Shown piece after piece: positions 45,054 to 52,895 of a DNA stretch of 64,000 nucleotides. Within the stretch, counting starts at the first letter, position 1, and every line of letters starts with the position of its first letter. Below the pieces are notes generated by a model. It was not told the origin of the DNA. It worked only from the letters and a program-made list of their open reading frames with translations, and did no database searches. Made by a program: the position numbers and the translations under genes. Source of the stretch: Nostoc favosum CHAB5714 (GTDB lineage Bacteria; Cyanobacteriota; Cyanobacteriia; Cyanobacteriales; Nostocaceae); contig NZ_JAIVFQ010000002.1 in the NCBI RefSeq assembly GCF_020829495.1, positions 62,001 to 126,000 on the forward strand. Reading direction: 5' to 3'.

Positions 45054-45800
45054 ATGAAAAATTTTTTGAAGCTTACCTTTGACAGCGAACAAACAGCATT
45101 AGCTATTCGAGTTGATCAACAAGCTGAATTACCAGATGCTCTTGAGCGAATAGGGCTTGGCGGTTCGCGTTCTGTTTTAGTAGTGGTGGGGGGTGCAAGT
45201 AACATCAGTGAAGCCGACTTTCTCCGCATTAAACGGTTGTTTACGGAAGTTTTAGCCCCCATCGCCGAAAGTTTGGGGGCTTATGTTGTGGATGGAGGTA
45301 CGGATGCGGGAGTAATGCAATTGATGGGTGAGGCTCGTACCCAGATTGGTGGTAAATTTGCTTTGATTGGTGTAACACCCCAAAGCAAAGTGGCTTTACC
45401 TAATCAACAAGAACCTGCTGCTGATTTGACACCCTTGGAGCCAAACCATACTCATTTTGTACTGGTTCCTGGCGATAATTGGGGCGACGGGTCTACTTGG
45501 ATATCTTACGTTGCAACTGTGCTGGCCAATAATGCACCTTCGATAACTGTACTTTTGAACGGTGGTGAGATTACTTTTGAGGATGCGTTTTCTAGCGTTA
45601 ATAGTGGAAGGTTAGTTGTTGTAATTGCTGGTACTGGTAGAACCGCAGATATACTTGCAGATGCCTTGCGTGGACAAGCTACCGATGAGCGAGCTAAAAA
45701 GTTAGCTAAATCTGGTACATTACAATACATCGACTTAATCGACATAGAGAAGGGAGTTAAAAACTTAGGCGAAATAATTAAGGGTTTGCTTTCTAATTAG
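45054..45800 (+). CDS. SLOG-domain (LSDAT/TRPM-type) putative nucleotide-sensing protein
   Basis: A 248-residue single-domain protein. The SLOG Rossmann-like signatures appear in order: VVVGGASNIS (43-52), VDGGTDAGVMQLMG (79-92), NHTHFVLVPGDNWGDGSTW (131-149), VLLNGGEITFED (166-177) and VVVIAGTGRTADIL (188-201). The first two and the last correspond to parts of the N-terminal SLOG domain of TRPM channels (GGTNAGVM, DGSGRASDIL). SLOG domains bind or process nucleotide-derived ligands. The next gene encodes a two-helix membrane protein whose Shine-Dalgarno overlaps this stop codon, so the pair probably acts as sensor and membrane effector. The ligand is unknown. Confidence 0.8.
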   Translation: MKNFLKLTFDSEQTALAIRVDQQAELPDALERIGLGGSRSVLVVVGGASNISEADFLRIKRLFTEVLAPIAESLGAYVVDGGTDAGVMQLMGEARTQIGGKFALIGVTPQSKVALPNQQEPAADLTPLEPNHTHFVLVPGDNWGDGSTWISYVATVLANNAPSITVLLNGGEITFEDAFSSVNSGRLVVVIAGTGRTADILADALRGQATDERAKKLAKSGTLQYIDLIDIEKGVKNLGEIIKGLLSN

Positions 45801-45808
45801 GAGCGAAA

Positions 45809-46426
45809 ATGGCAAAAAAAGATAGTTATCATGAATTTTTAAAGGAAGAATTTAACAAGTTATTTGAAGGTATGAAGTTAGGCGATGTGCAAAAACATTT
45901 TTTGCGATCGCGCTGGTTAGACCAAGTACTCTGGATGGAAAAGAAAGCGAATTTTTCACGCGATCGCCATTATTTGTTGCGGATAACGACTATTGTTGGT
46001 GGTGTAATTCTCCCGGCATTGGTAAGTCTAAACATCAACACTACTCTACAAGTTAACAATAGAGCCAGGGATGTCATTATCTGGTCAACTTTTTGTTTGA
46101 GTCAAATAGTTGCTATTAGTGCTGCCATTGAAGAGTTTTTTCACTATGGAGAACGTTGGCGACACTATCGCCGTACAGTCGAATCATTAAAAAGCCAAGG
46201 GTGGCAATTCTCACAGTTGACAGGCCCTTATCGTAATTATACAAGCCATGAACAGGCGTTTAGTCTTTTTGCAGGTAATGTAGAAGATATTATTCAACGA
46301 GATGTGGAAATATACTCCACTCAAGTTGTACAAGAAAAGAAAGAAGAAAAAGAGAGTCAAGAAAACTCTATTGTGATGCTAAATACAAAAATAACCAATT
46401 TGCAAGAAAAGAAAGAAGAAGAGTAA
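45809..46426 (+). CDS. DUF4231 (SLATT-like) two-helix membrane protein
   Basis: A 205-residue protein. Residues 1-55 are charged and helical. Two membrane helices follow (about 57-77, LRITTIVGGVILPALVSLNI, and 88-108, DVIIWSTFCLSQIVAISAAI), then the family block FHYGERWRHYRRTVESLKSQGWQF. A long cytoplasmic coiled-coil tail ends in KEEK-rich repeats. DUF4231 proteins resemble the SLATT class of two-helix effectors thought to form pores in nucleotide-signalling conflict systems. TAGGAG, overlapping the stop of the SLOG gene, is its ribosome-binding site, so translation is coupled. Confidence 0.8.
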   Translation: MAKKDSYHEFLKEEFNKLFEGMKLGDVQKHFLRSRWLDQVLWMEKKANFSRDRHYLLRITTIVGGVILPALVSLNINTTLQVNNRARDVIIWSTFCLSQIVAISAAIEEFFHYGERWRHYRRTVESLKSQGWQFSQLTGPYRNYTSHEQAFSLFAGNVEDIIQRDVEIYSTQVVQEKKEEKESQENSIVMLNTKITNLQEKKEEE

Positions 46427-46636
46427 ACTCTTTCTTGCAATCTGCTCCCATTTTGGATTTTAGATTTGGCGGAAAGTCTGAGCTAAGGCTTCCTTAAGTA
46501 GTCAGACAGAATTAATTACACAATGTCATTGCGGGAGCGAACGCTCGCAATGACTGTAAATATTTTTGTCCTACTACTTATGACACAACTCTCCCAGACA
46601 GATTGCTCGTAATTATTTTTTAAATTGGTATGAAGC

Positions 46637-46680
46637 AAAAACACAAAGGCGCCAAGCAAATTTTAGTACCTTTGTGTTTT
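46637..46680 (-). terminator. Rho-independent-type terminator of the M16 peptidase gene
   Basis: AAACACAAAGG (46638-46649 region) pairs with CCTTTGTGTTT (46669-46680) over about 12 bp. Read on the minus strand the stem is followed by TTTTTGC. It lies just beyond the stop of the M16 gene. On the plus strand it could also end the SLOG-DUF4231 transcript. Confidence 0.6.
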
Positions 46681-46692
46681 GGCTTGAGGTAA

Positions 46693-49500
46693 TTAGCTGC
46701 CCTTGGTTACAGTCTCTCCAGGGCCAGCAGTGACAATTATCAGATTTTCCGGCTTAATTAAATCCTCAATTGCCTGTTGCATCTGAGCCATCGTGACTGC
46801 TTGAATCTTCTGGGGAAACTCTCGGATTTCTGAGCGTGAAAGTCCCAAAACAGCATTATTCAAAATGATGCTTGATACGTCACTGGGATTAGCTAAATCC
46901 ACAGGATAGCTATTAGTAATTGAGCGTTTTGCCGTGTTGAATTCAGACTCAGTTACTCCTTGCTCGCGCAACTGTTTGAGTAAAGCGAGAGTACTGGCGA
47001 TCGCTTTTTGGGCATCACCAGGAGCAGTCTGCATCTGAATCAAGAACGGGCCGGGATTGATTCCGGCGGCAAAACCACTATAGATACCGTAGGTTAGACC
47101 CTGGCGATCGCGCACTTCCGTACCCAAACGGCTCGCTAAGGTATCACCACCTAAAATTTGATTCAGTACCAGTGCTGCATAATAACGTGGGTCTTTCCGA
47201 GAGATACCGTTGTAGCCGATGTAGGTAACAGCTTCGGATTTACCAGGTATGACTTTGTTTAAACGTGTCAAAGTTTGCGGCAATGGCACGGATGCTATTT
47301 TCAGAACAGGTGGCTTACCTGTGGCTGACCATTTGCCAAACGCCTGATTCAGCAAAGTTTTTACCTTAACTGGATCAAAGTCTCCCACTAAAGCGATCGT
47401 TGTGTTATCTGGTCGGTAGTGTGTCTGGTAGAAGCCAAGCAAATCATCACGAGTAATACTCTTTAAACTCTCGGCTGTGGGAAAGCTATGGAATGGATGA
47501 TTTTCTGGGTAAATTGCCTGCTGAAATACTTGTCTTCCTAAACCTCTGGGGTCATCTAGCTGGACTTTGAAACTTATCAGTGCCCGTTGGCGACTCAGTT
47601 CTAACTGGTCGGCTGGAAAAGTCGCGTTTTCTAACACATCTGCCAGAGTTTGAATCAATATCGGCAGGTTCGCTGAGAGTCCCTCACCGCTAACGCTAAC
47701 TCCCTCGCGGCTGGCACTGAAATTCAAATCGGCTCCCCGGTCTTCTAAGGTTTTTGCTAGCGTCAGAGCATTTTTAGTCTGCGTCCCATTCATTAAGTTG
47801 GCCGCAGTCAAATTCGCTAATCCAGCTTTTTGGTTGCCGTCAAATTCAGTACCAGCGTCAATTTGTCCACTCAGGTTAATGGTGGGGAGGTTGCGATCGC
47901 GCAAAAGCAAAACCCGCAAACCATTATTTAAGGTAAACTCTTCTGGTAATGATTGTTTGCCCGAATCTGTAGCTGATGTGGCAGGTGGCAGATATTTCGC
48001 CAGTTCTGCTGGATCTACAGGCTTACCAGGGCTGAAATTTTCTACTGTGCGACCAGAACCAGCGCTAGAAGTCCCTGGTTTACCATCTGGTTGAGTTGGC
48101 TCAAAGAAGCCGATGGTTTGTTTCGTCGGATTGAGGTAGTTTTTCGCTACTTTCTGTACTTGGGCTGGGGTCACTTTTGCGATCGCAGCCAGATACTGTT
48201 CAATAAAATGATAATCGCCAGCCACAGTTTGGTTATATCCCAATTGGCTTGCCTGACTAGTGATGTCTTGGTTACCCAAAATAAAAGAGGCTTGCAGTTG
48301 CGTCTTCGCCCGGTTCAATTCTTCTGTGGTAACTGGCTGCTGTTGCAATTTTGCTAAAGATTCCTGAAGCACCTGAGCAATTTTCCCTAACTCTTGACCC
48401 GGAGCCGCCGTAGCATTAATTTCATACCAACCTGGTTCAATGAGTTCGGCAGCACCGCCACTCGCTGAACTAGCGAGTCCAGATTCCACCAAAGCCTGGT
48501 AAAGCCTAGAACTACGTCCGCCTGTGAGGATGGCATCCATTACATCAATTGCTGGGACATCAGGATGCTTGATATCTGGCAGAGGATACACTGCTTGCAG
48601 TAGTGCCGCACTTCCAGGTTGCTTCAAAACAATCGGTGCTTTTTTAGTAGTAGGGGCAACCGGAGAAGAAGCGGTGGTATTTCCCCTCACCGCGTCCTTG
48701 CGTCCTTGCGTCCCCGTGTTCTCTTTTCCTCGTTTTGCCAACTTCCCATAAGTTTCTTTAACAACTTTGAGTACAGGTTCTGTGGCAAAATCCCCTGTAA
48801 TCACCAACGTGGCATTTTCTGGGCTGTAATAGGTTTGGTAATAATTCCGCACCTGCTCCACCGTGAATTTCTCTACATCAGCTTTTGTGCCTCCCACAGG
48901 TAAGCCATAGGCTCTATTAGGAAAAGCATCTCGCATCACTGCCCGACTCAGACGATAGCCTGGTGAATTTTCGTACCCCTGTAACTCGGAGATTACCACC
49001 CGCTTTTCACTTGTCAGTTGTTCAGGCCCAACTAAAGAGTTTTCCATGCGATCGGCTTCCAGTGTCAACAATGCTTCGAGTTTGTCTCGTTGCACTGTGC
49101 CAAAGTAAGCTGTTTGGTCATAACTAGTAAAAGCATTGAACTGGCTACCCAAGGCACTAAATAACCTTCCAAACTGCACAGGACGGTCAGTTGTACCCTT
49201 GAACATTAAATGTTCTAGCTGGTGAGAAATGCCATTCTCTCCCTTAACCTCGTTACGTGAGCCAACTTTATACCAAACTTGTACGCTCACTACTGGAGCG
49301 GTATGGACTTCTTTAGTTAGCACCGTTAAGCCGTTGTCCAATACCGTTTTTTGCACCCCTTGGGTGAATGAGACAGCTGATACAGGTGCGGCTGTTGTTG
49401 GTGTTGCAGCATTGGTGAAATTGCCCGAAAAAGGCAAAATACTTAGCAGAAGGCTAAGAAAAAATCCTATAAGCATATATGAGCGTAGCTTCATAAGCAA
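46693..49500 (-). CDS. M16 zinc peptidase (insulinase family), two-domain, exported
   Basis: A 935-residue peptidase with a signal peptide (LRSYMLIGFFLSLLLSILPF…). The inverted zinc motif is His93-xx-Glu96-His97 (HQLEH) in GENGISHQLEHLMFKGT, with a distal Glu in LLTLEADRMENS. The second half (from about residue 500, LNNGLRVLLLRDRNLPTINL) has no HxxEH and is the usual inactive partner lobe. An in-frame low-complexity piece (KRGKENTGTQGRKDAVRGNT) near residue 260 is encoded by a tandem CGTCCTTG-type repeat (48685-48732). The gene is probably transcribed alone and acts in the periplasm. Confidence 0.92.
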   Translation of the reverse strand: MLMKLRSYMLIGFFLSLLLSILPFSGNFTNAATPTTAAPVSAVSFTQGVQKTVLDNGLTVLTKEVHTAPVVSVQVWYKVGSRNEVKGENGISHQLEHLMFKGTTDRPVQFGRLFSALGSQFNAFTSYDQTAYFGTVQRDKLEALLTLEADRMENSLVGPEQLTSEKRVVISELQGYENSPGYRLSRAVMRDAFPNRAYGLPVGGTKADVEKFTVEQVRNYYQTYYSPENATLVITGDFATEPVLKVVKETYGKLAKRGKENTGTQGRKDAVRGNTTASSPVAPTTKKAPIVLKQPGSAALLQAVYPLPDIKHPDVPAIDVMDAILTGGRSSRLYQALVESGLASSASGGAAELIEPGWYEINATAAPGQELGKIAQVLQESLAKLQQQPVTTEELNRAKTQLQASFILGNQDITSQASQLGYNQTVAGDYHFIEQYLAAIAKVTPAQVQKVAKNYLNPTKQTIGFFEPTQPDGKPGTSSAGSGRTVENFSPGKPVDPAELAKYLPPATSATDSGKQSLPEEFTLNNGLRVLLLRDRNLPTINLSGQIDAGTEFDGNQKAGLANLTAANLMNGTQTKNALTLAKTLEDRGADLNFSASREGVSVSGEGLSANLPILIQTLADVLENATFPADQLELSRQRALISFKVQLDDPRGLGRQVFQQAIYPENHPFHSFPTAESLKSITRDDLLGFYQTHYRPDNTTIALVGDFDPVKVKTLLNQAFGKWSATGKPPVLKIASVPLPQTLTRLNKVIPGKSEAVTYIGYNGISRKDPRYYAALVLNQILGGDTLASRLGTEVRDRQGLTYGIYSGFAAGINPGPFLIQMQTAPGDAQKAIASTLALLKQLREQGVTESEFNTAKRSITNSYPVDLANPSDVSSIILNNAVLGLSRSEIREFPQKIQAVTMAQMQQAIEDLIKPENLIIVTAGPGETVTKGS

Positions 49501-49558
49501 TGGAAATCGCTTTTACATAATTATTTAATGCTAAGTCATCTCTCAAGCTTCAATCAGC

Positions 49559-49974
49559 ATGGAAACACTACGATTGGTGCTGCGTGCATTTCAAGATAAT
49601 GACATCGCAGTATTTGGGATACACCTTACCCAGAAGTAGAAGCGATCGCGTTTATCGAATTGATGAAGCAGTCAATACTAAGTACAGCTTTGCGTAAAAG
49701 CGTAGCGTTTTTAATGCAAGCCAACGCATTAACAATGCAGCCGACGCATTAACAATGCAAGCCAACACATTAACAATGCAAGCCAACGCATTAACACCCA
49801 CAAGGGGATGAGGTTTTACGCACGATCTATAAATACGGATTATCTACCCTTTATGATGCCGCCTTTCTTGCTTGTACCCAGAGTGTGTCTGCGGAGTTTT
49901 GGACGGCTGATGCTGCACTGGTTAGACAACTCATGCCCCGACCTGCTTATCTCCGAGAAATAGGAGAAATATAA
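49559..49974 (+). pseudogene. Decayed PIN-domain gene interrupted by a repeat array
   Basis: The 3' part translates as a good PIN C-terminus (YKYGLSTLYDAAFLACTQSV, SAEFWTADAALVRQLMPRP, ending YLREIGEI and TAA at 49972). The 5' part begins METLRLVLRAFQDNDIAVFG and continues, after a frame change, with YPEVEAIAFIELMKQSIL. Between the two lies the 21-bp repeat element (about 49690-49810). So a VapC-like toxin gene has been broken by frameshift and repeat insertion. No antitoxin is left nearby. Confidence 0.6.
49713..49795. repeat. Four 21-bp tandem units (AATGCAAGCCAACGCATTAA type)
   Basis: Units at 49713, 49734 (20 bp), 49754 and 49775. They are preceded by TTTGCGTAAAAGCGTAGCGT TTTT. The same leader stands at 55933-55956, before a related array. 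The array is inside the decayed PIN gene. Confidence 0.88.
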
Positions 49975-50039
49975 TTGAACTTATGGAAATAATGTGGTGC
50001 GTTAACGCAGTGTAACGCACCCTACAAATAAATCAACCC

Positions 50040-52133
50040 CTAAACTTCAACATCCAAAGTACGCACCAAAAAAGCCCATTTATCTGCGGCTTCTTCGATA
50101 ATTTTAGCTGTGGGTTTACCCGCACCATGTCCTGCTTTTGTCTCAATTCTAATTAGCGTTGGCGCATCACCAATGTGAGCCTCTTGCAAAGCTGCGGCAA
50201 ATTTGAAACTATGAGCAGGGACAACGCGATCGTCATGATCGGCTGTGGTAATTAAGGTTGCTGGGTAAGCTGTATTTGGTTTGATGTTGTGTAGTGGCGA
50301 ATAAGCATACAGCGCTGGAAACTCTTCTGGATTATCTGCTGAACCATATTCGGAAGTCCAAGCCCAGCCGATGGTAAATTTGTGGAACCGCAACATATCC
50401 ATCACGCCGACTGCTGGTAAAGCTGCACCAAACAAATGGGGACGTTGCGTTATACAAGCACCCACTAATAAACCGCCGTTACTACCACCTGCGATCGCTA
50501 GCTTCTCAGTCTTAGTATACTTATTAGCAATCAACCACTCACCAGCGCCAATAAAGTCATCAAAGACATTCTGCTTTTTATCCTTCATTCCTGCTTGATG
50601 CCATTCTTCGCCGTATTCTCCACCGCCGCGTATATTAGGCATAGCATAGACACCACCCATCTCCATCCACACCAAAAGACTTACAGAAAAACCAGGTGTC
50701 ATTGAGGCATTAAAACCACCATAGGCATAGAGATAAGTCGGGTTATTTCCATCTAACTTTATGCCCTTTTTATGAGTGATAAACATTGGTACTTTAGTAC
50801 CATCTTTGCTATGATAAAAGACTTGTTTAGTCTCGTAATCATTAGGATTAAAATCTACCTGTGGCTGGCGGAAAATGGTACTTTTACCAGTTACCATATC
50901 GTAGCGATAGATAGTTCCTGGTGTGGTGAAACTGGTGAAACTATAAAAAGTTTCGGTATCATGACGCTTACCTCCAAAACCTCCGGCTGAACCCAGTCCA
51001 GGTAATTCTACCTCACGAATAAACGCACCTTTGAGGTCAAATATTTTAATTTGGCTGTGAGCATCTTTGAGGTAATCAGCAACAAATTGGTTATTGAGTA
51101 CGCCTACACTTTCCAACGTTTCTGCTGATTGGGGAATAATTTCTCGCCAATTTTCTGGTGCAGGGTTTTTGGTGTCAATTGCAATAACTCTTCCCCGTGG
51201 TGCATTTAAATCCGTGCGGAAATAAAACACGTTATCATCATTGTCGATAAAGCTGTAATCTGCCTCAAATTGGTTAATTAATTCTACGACTTCAGCATTA
51301 GGGTTAGTCAAATCTTTAAAGAAAACCAAATTTTTGGAGTCAGTACCTAGCCAAATTGAAATTATTAAATAGCGTCCATCTTCAGTAACACCGCCACTAA
51401 AACCCCATTCCTTTTGGTCAGGGCGATGGTAAATTAGTACGTCTTCTGATTGGGGTTTACCTAATTGATGATAGTAGAGCTTTTGATAATAGTTAACATC
51501 TTCTAATTGAGTTTTTTCATTTGGTTCATCGTAGCGACTGTAGAAGAAACCTTGATTATCATGTGTCCACGACGCGCCAGAAAATTTAATCCATTTCAGG
51601 TGGTCTTGGAGGTCTTCACCAGTTTCGACATCGCGTACTTTCCATTCTTGCCAATCAGAACCAGAGGCAGATAGACTGTATGCTAAAAGTTTAGCATCCT
51701 CGCTAATAGACAATCCCGAAAGAGCAACAGTACCATCTTCTGAAAGTTTATTAGGGTCGAGTAAAACTTTGGGTTGGTCGTCGAGGGTTTTCAGAGTGTA
51801 GAGGACACTTTGATTTTGCAGTCCGTCATTTTTGAAATAAAAGTAGCGTTCAGTGGAACCGTCTTGCAGAGATTCGCCTTCTTTAAAAGGGATACCATAT
51901 TTTTCATAATCCCAAAGTTTGGTGAGGCGCTGTTTAATTTTTTCCCTGGTAGGAATTTCACTCAAGTAGCCAAAAGTAACTTGATTTTGTGCCTCAATCC
52001 AAGCCCTTGTTTCTTCAGAGTCAGGATCTTCTAACCAACGGTAAGGATCTGCGACTAAAGTACTGTGGTAGTTATCGACTTGATTGCTTTTGTGGCTAGA
52101 TGGGTAGGTGAGGGTTTTTTTAGAGGAGGGCAT
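50040..52133 (-). CDS. Prolyl oligopeptidase family serine peptidase (S9A)
   Basis: A 697-residue cytosolic peptidase. An N-terminal seven-blade propeller (DPYRWLEDPDSEETRAWIEAQN at the start) caps a C-terminal alpha/beta hydrolase. The catalytic triad is Ser in AIAGGSNGGLLVG, Asp in DHDDRVVP and His in KAGHGAGKP. Length is usual for S9A enzymes, which cut short peptides after proline. No signal peptide. It is flanked by repeat-rich spacers and probably monocistronic. Confidence 0.95.
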   Translation of the reverse strand: MPSSKKTLTYPSSHKSNQVDNYHSTLVADPYRWLEDPDSEETRAWIEAQNQVTFGYLSEIPTREKIKQRLTKLWDYEKYGIPFKEGESLQDGSTERYFYFKNDGLQNQSVLYTLKTLDDQPKVLLDPNKLSEDGTVALSGLSISEDAKLLAYSLSASGSDWQEWKVRDVETGEDLQDHLKWIKFSGASWTHDNQGFFYSRYDEPNEKTQLEDVNYYQKLYYHQLGKPQSEDVLIYHRPDQKEWGFSGGVTEDGRYLIISIWLGTDSKNLVFFKDLTNPNAEVVELINQFEADYSFIDNDDNVFYFRTDLNAPRGRVIAIDTKNPAPENWREIIPQSAETLESVGVLNNQFVADYLKDAHSQIKIFDLKGAFIREVELPGLGSAGGFGGKRHDTETFYSFTSFTTPGTIYRYDMVTGKSTIFRQPQVDFNPNDYETKQVFYHSKDGTKVPMFITHKKGIKLDGNNPTYLYAYGGFNASMTPGFSVSLLVWMEMGGVYAMPNIRGGGEYGEEWHQAGMKDKKQNVFDDFIGAGEWLIANKYTKTEKLAIAGGSNGGLLVGACITQRPHLFGAALPAVGVMDMLRFHKFTIGWAWTSEYGSADNPEEFPALYAYSPLHNIKPNTAYPATLITTADHDDRVVPAHSFKFAAALQEAHIGDAPTLIRIETKAGHGAGKPTAKIIEEAADKWAFLVRTLDVEV

Positions 52134-52499
52134 AATCTCAGGTCAAAAGTGCTTCTTTACATACTACAAAGATAGACCCAAGACGTAGAGCATATACTGA
52201 CCAAACCTGCGGGAAAATTCCAATTTAAGATCAGCCCTTCCAAGTTGACTGGTCAAATCTCTTTTTTTTCTCTCTGCGCAACGGACACTTTGCTCAAGTC
52301 GGGAAACCTGCCCACGCAAGTGTCCTACTCCGTGTCTCTGCGGCTAAAAATTCTTTTATTTAACCGCAGAGGCACAGAGAAGCCAGTGCGTTGGGCGGGT
52401 TTCCCGACTTGAAGCAACTGGCGCAACACAGAGTTAAGAGGTTAAAGTTTATTAAGCAAAATTTTTACCCAGCTTGAAAGGGCTATTCTACAGCAGCAT
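52134..52499. repeat. Spacer with a foldback repeat
   Basis: AAGTCGGGAAACCTGCCCA (52296-52314) and TGGGCGGGTTTCCCGACTT (52392-52410) are inverted copies with one mismatch. Inside them, CTCTGCGG and CCGCAGAG pair again around TAAAAATTCTTTTATTTAA. The interior shares CACAGAGAAGCCAGTGCG with the element at 60433. No gene. Confidence 0.7.
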
Positions 52500-52715
52500 T
52501 TAGTAGACTACTTGCCACCAACCGAAGGCTGGGCCGATAAAACGGATAGTTGCCCATGCTACAACCATAAGTCCAATGCCTATCCAAGCACCACGACTTG
52601 TCCAACTGACAAATAATTCTGCTTGTTTTTTTGTGATGGGAAGCCAAGGCAAGATGCGAGTCTCTTGACCGTATGTTTCCCCTAGTGTGGTTTTACGACG
52701 CTTTGCTTCACCCAT
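52500..52715 (-). CDS. DUF2839 small membrane protein
   Basis: A 71-residue protein, MGEAKRRKTTLGETYGQETR, then LPWLPITKKQAELFVSWTSR, then one membrane helix (GAWIGIGLMVVAWATIRFIG). This is the complete cyanobacterial DUF2839 family pattern; the function is unknown. I start it at MGEAKRRK (ATG at 52715), which is the family start, rather than three codons upstream. Confidence 0.88.
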   Translation of the reverse strand: MGEAKRRKTTLGETYGQETRILPWLPITKKQAELFVSWTSRGAWIGIGLMVVAWATIRFIGPAFGWWQVVY

Positions 52716-52895
52716 AATCAGCAACTCAAATTTTTACTTAGGTTCTATCTAAATTTATCTTGCCAGGAATCATAGCTACAGAGAGGCAATAAACTGATAA
52801 TAGTGCTTGCTTTTAGACGATCGCGCTTTGGTTGACAAAATTTAAATTGGGCATTGGGCATTGGGCATGGGGCATGGGGCATTGATAACTGAACT

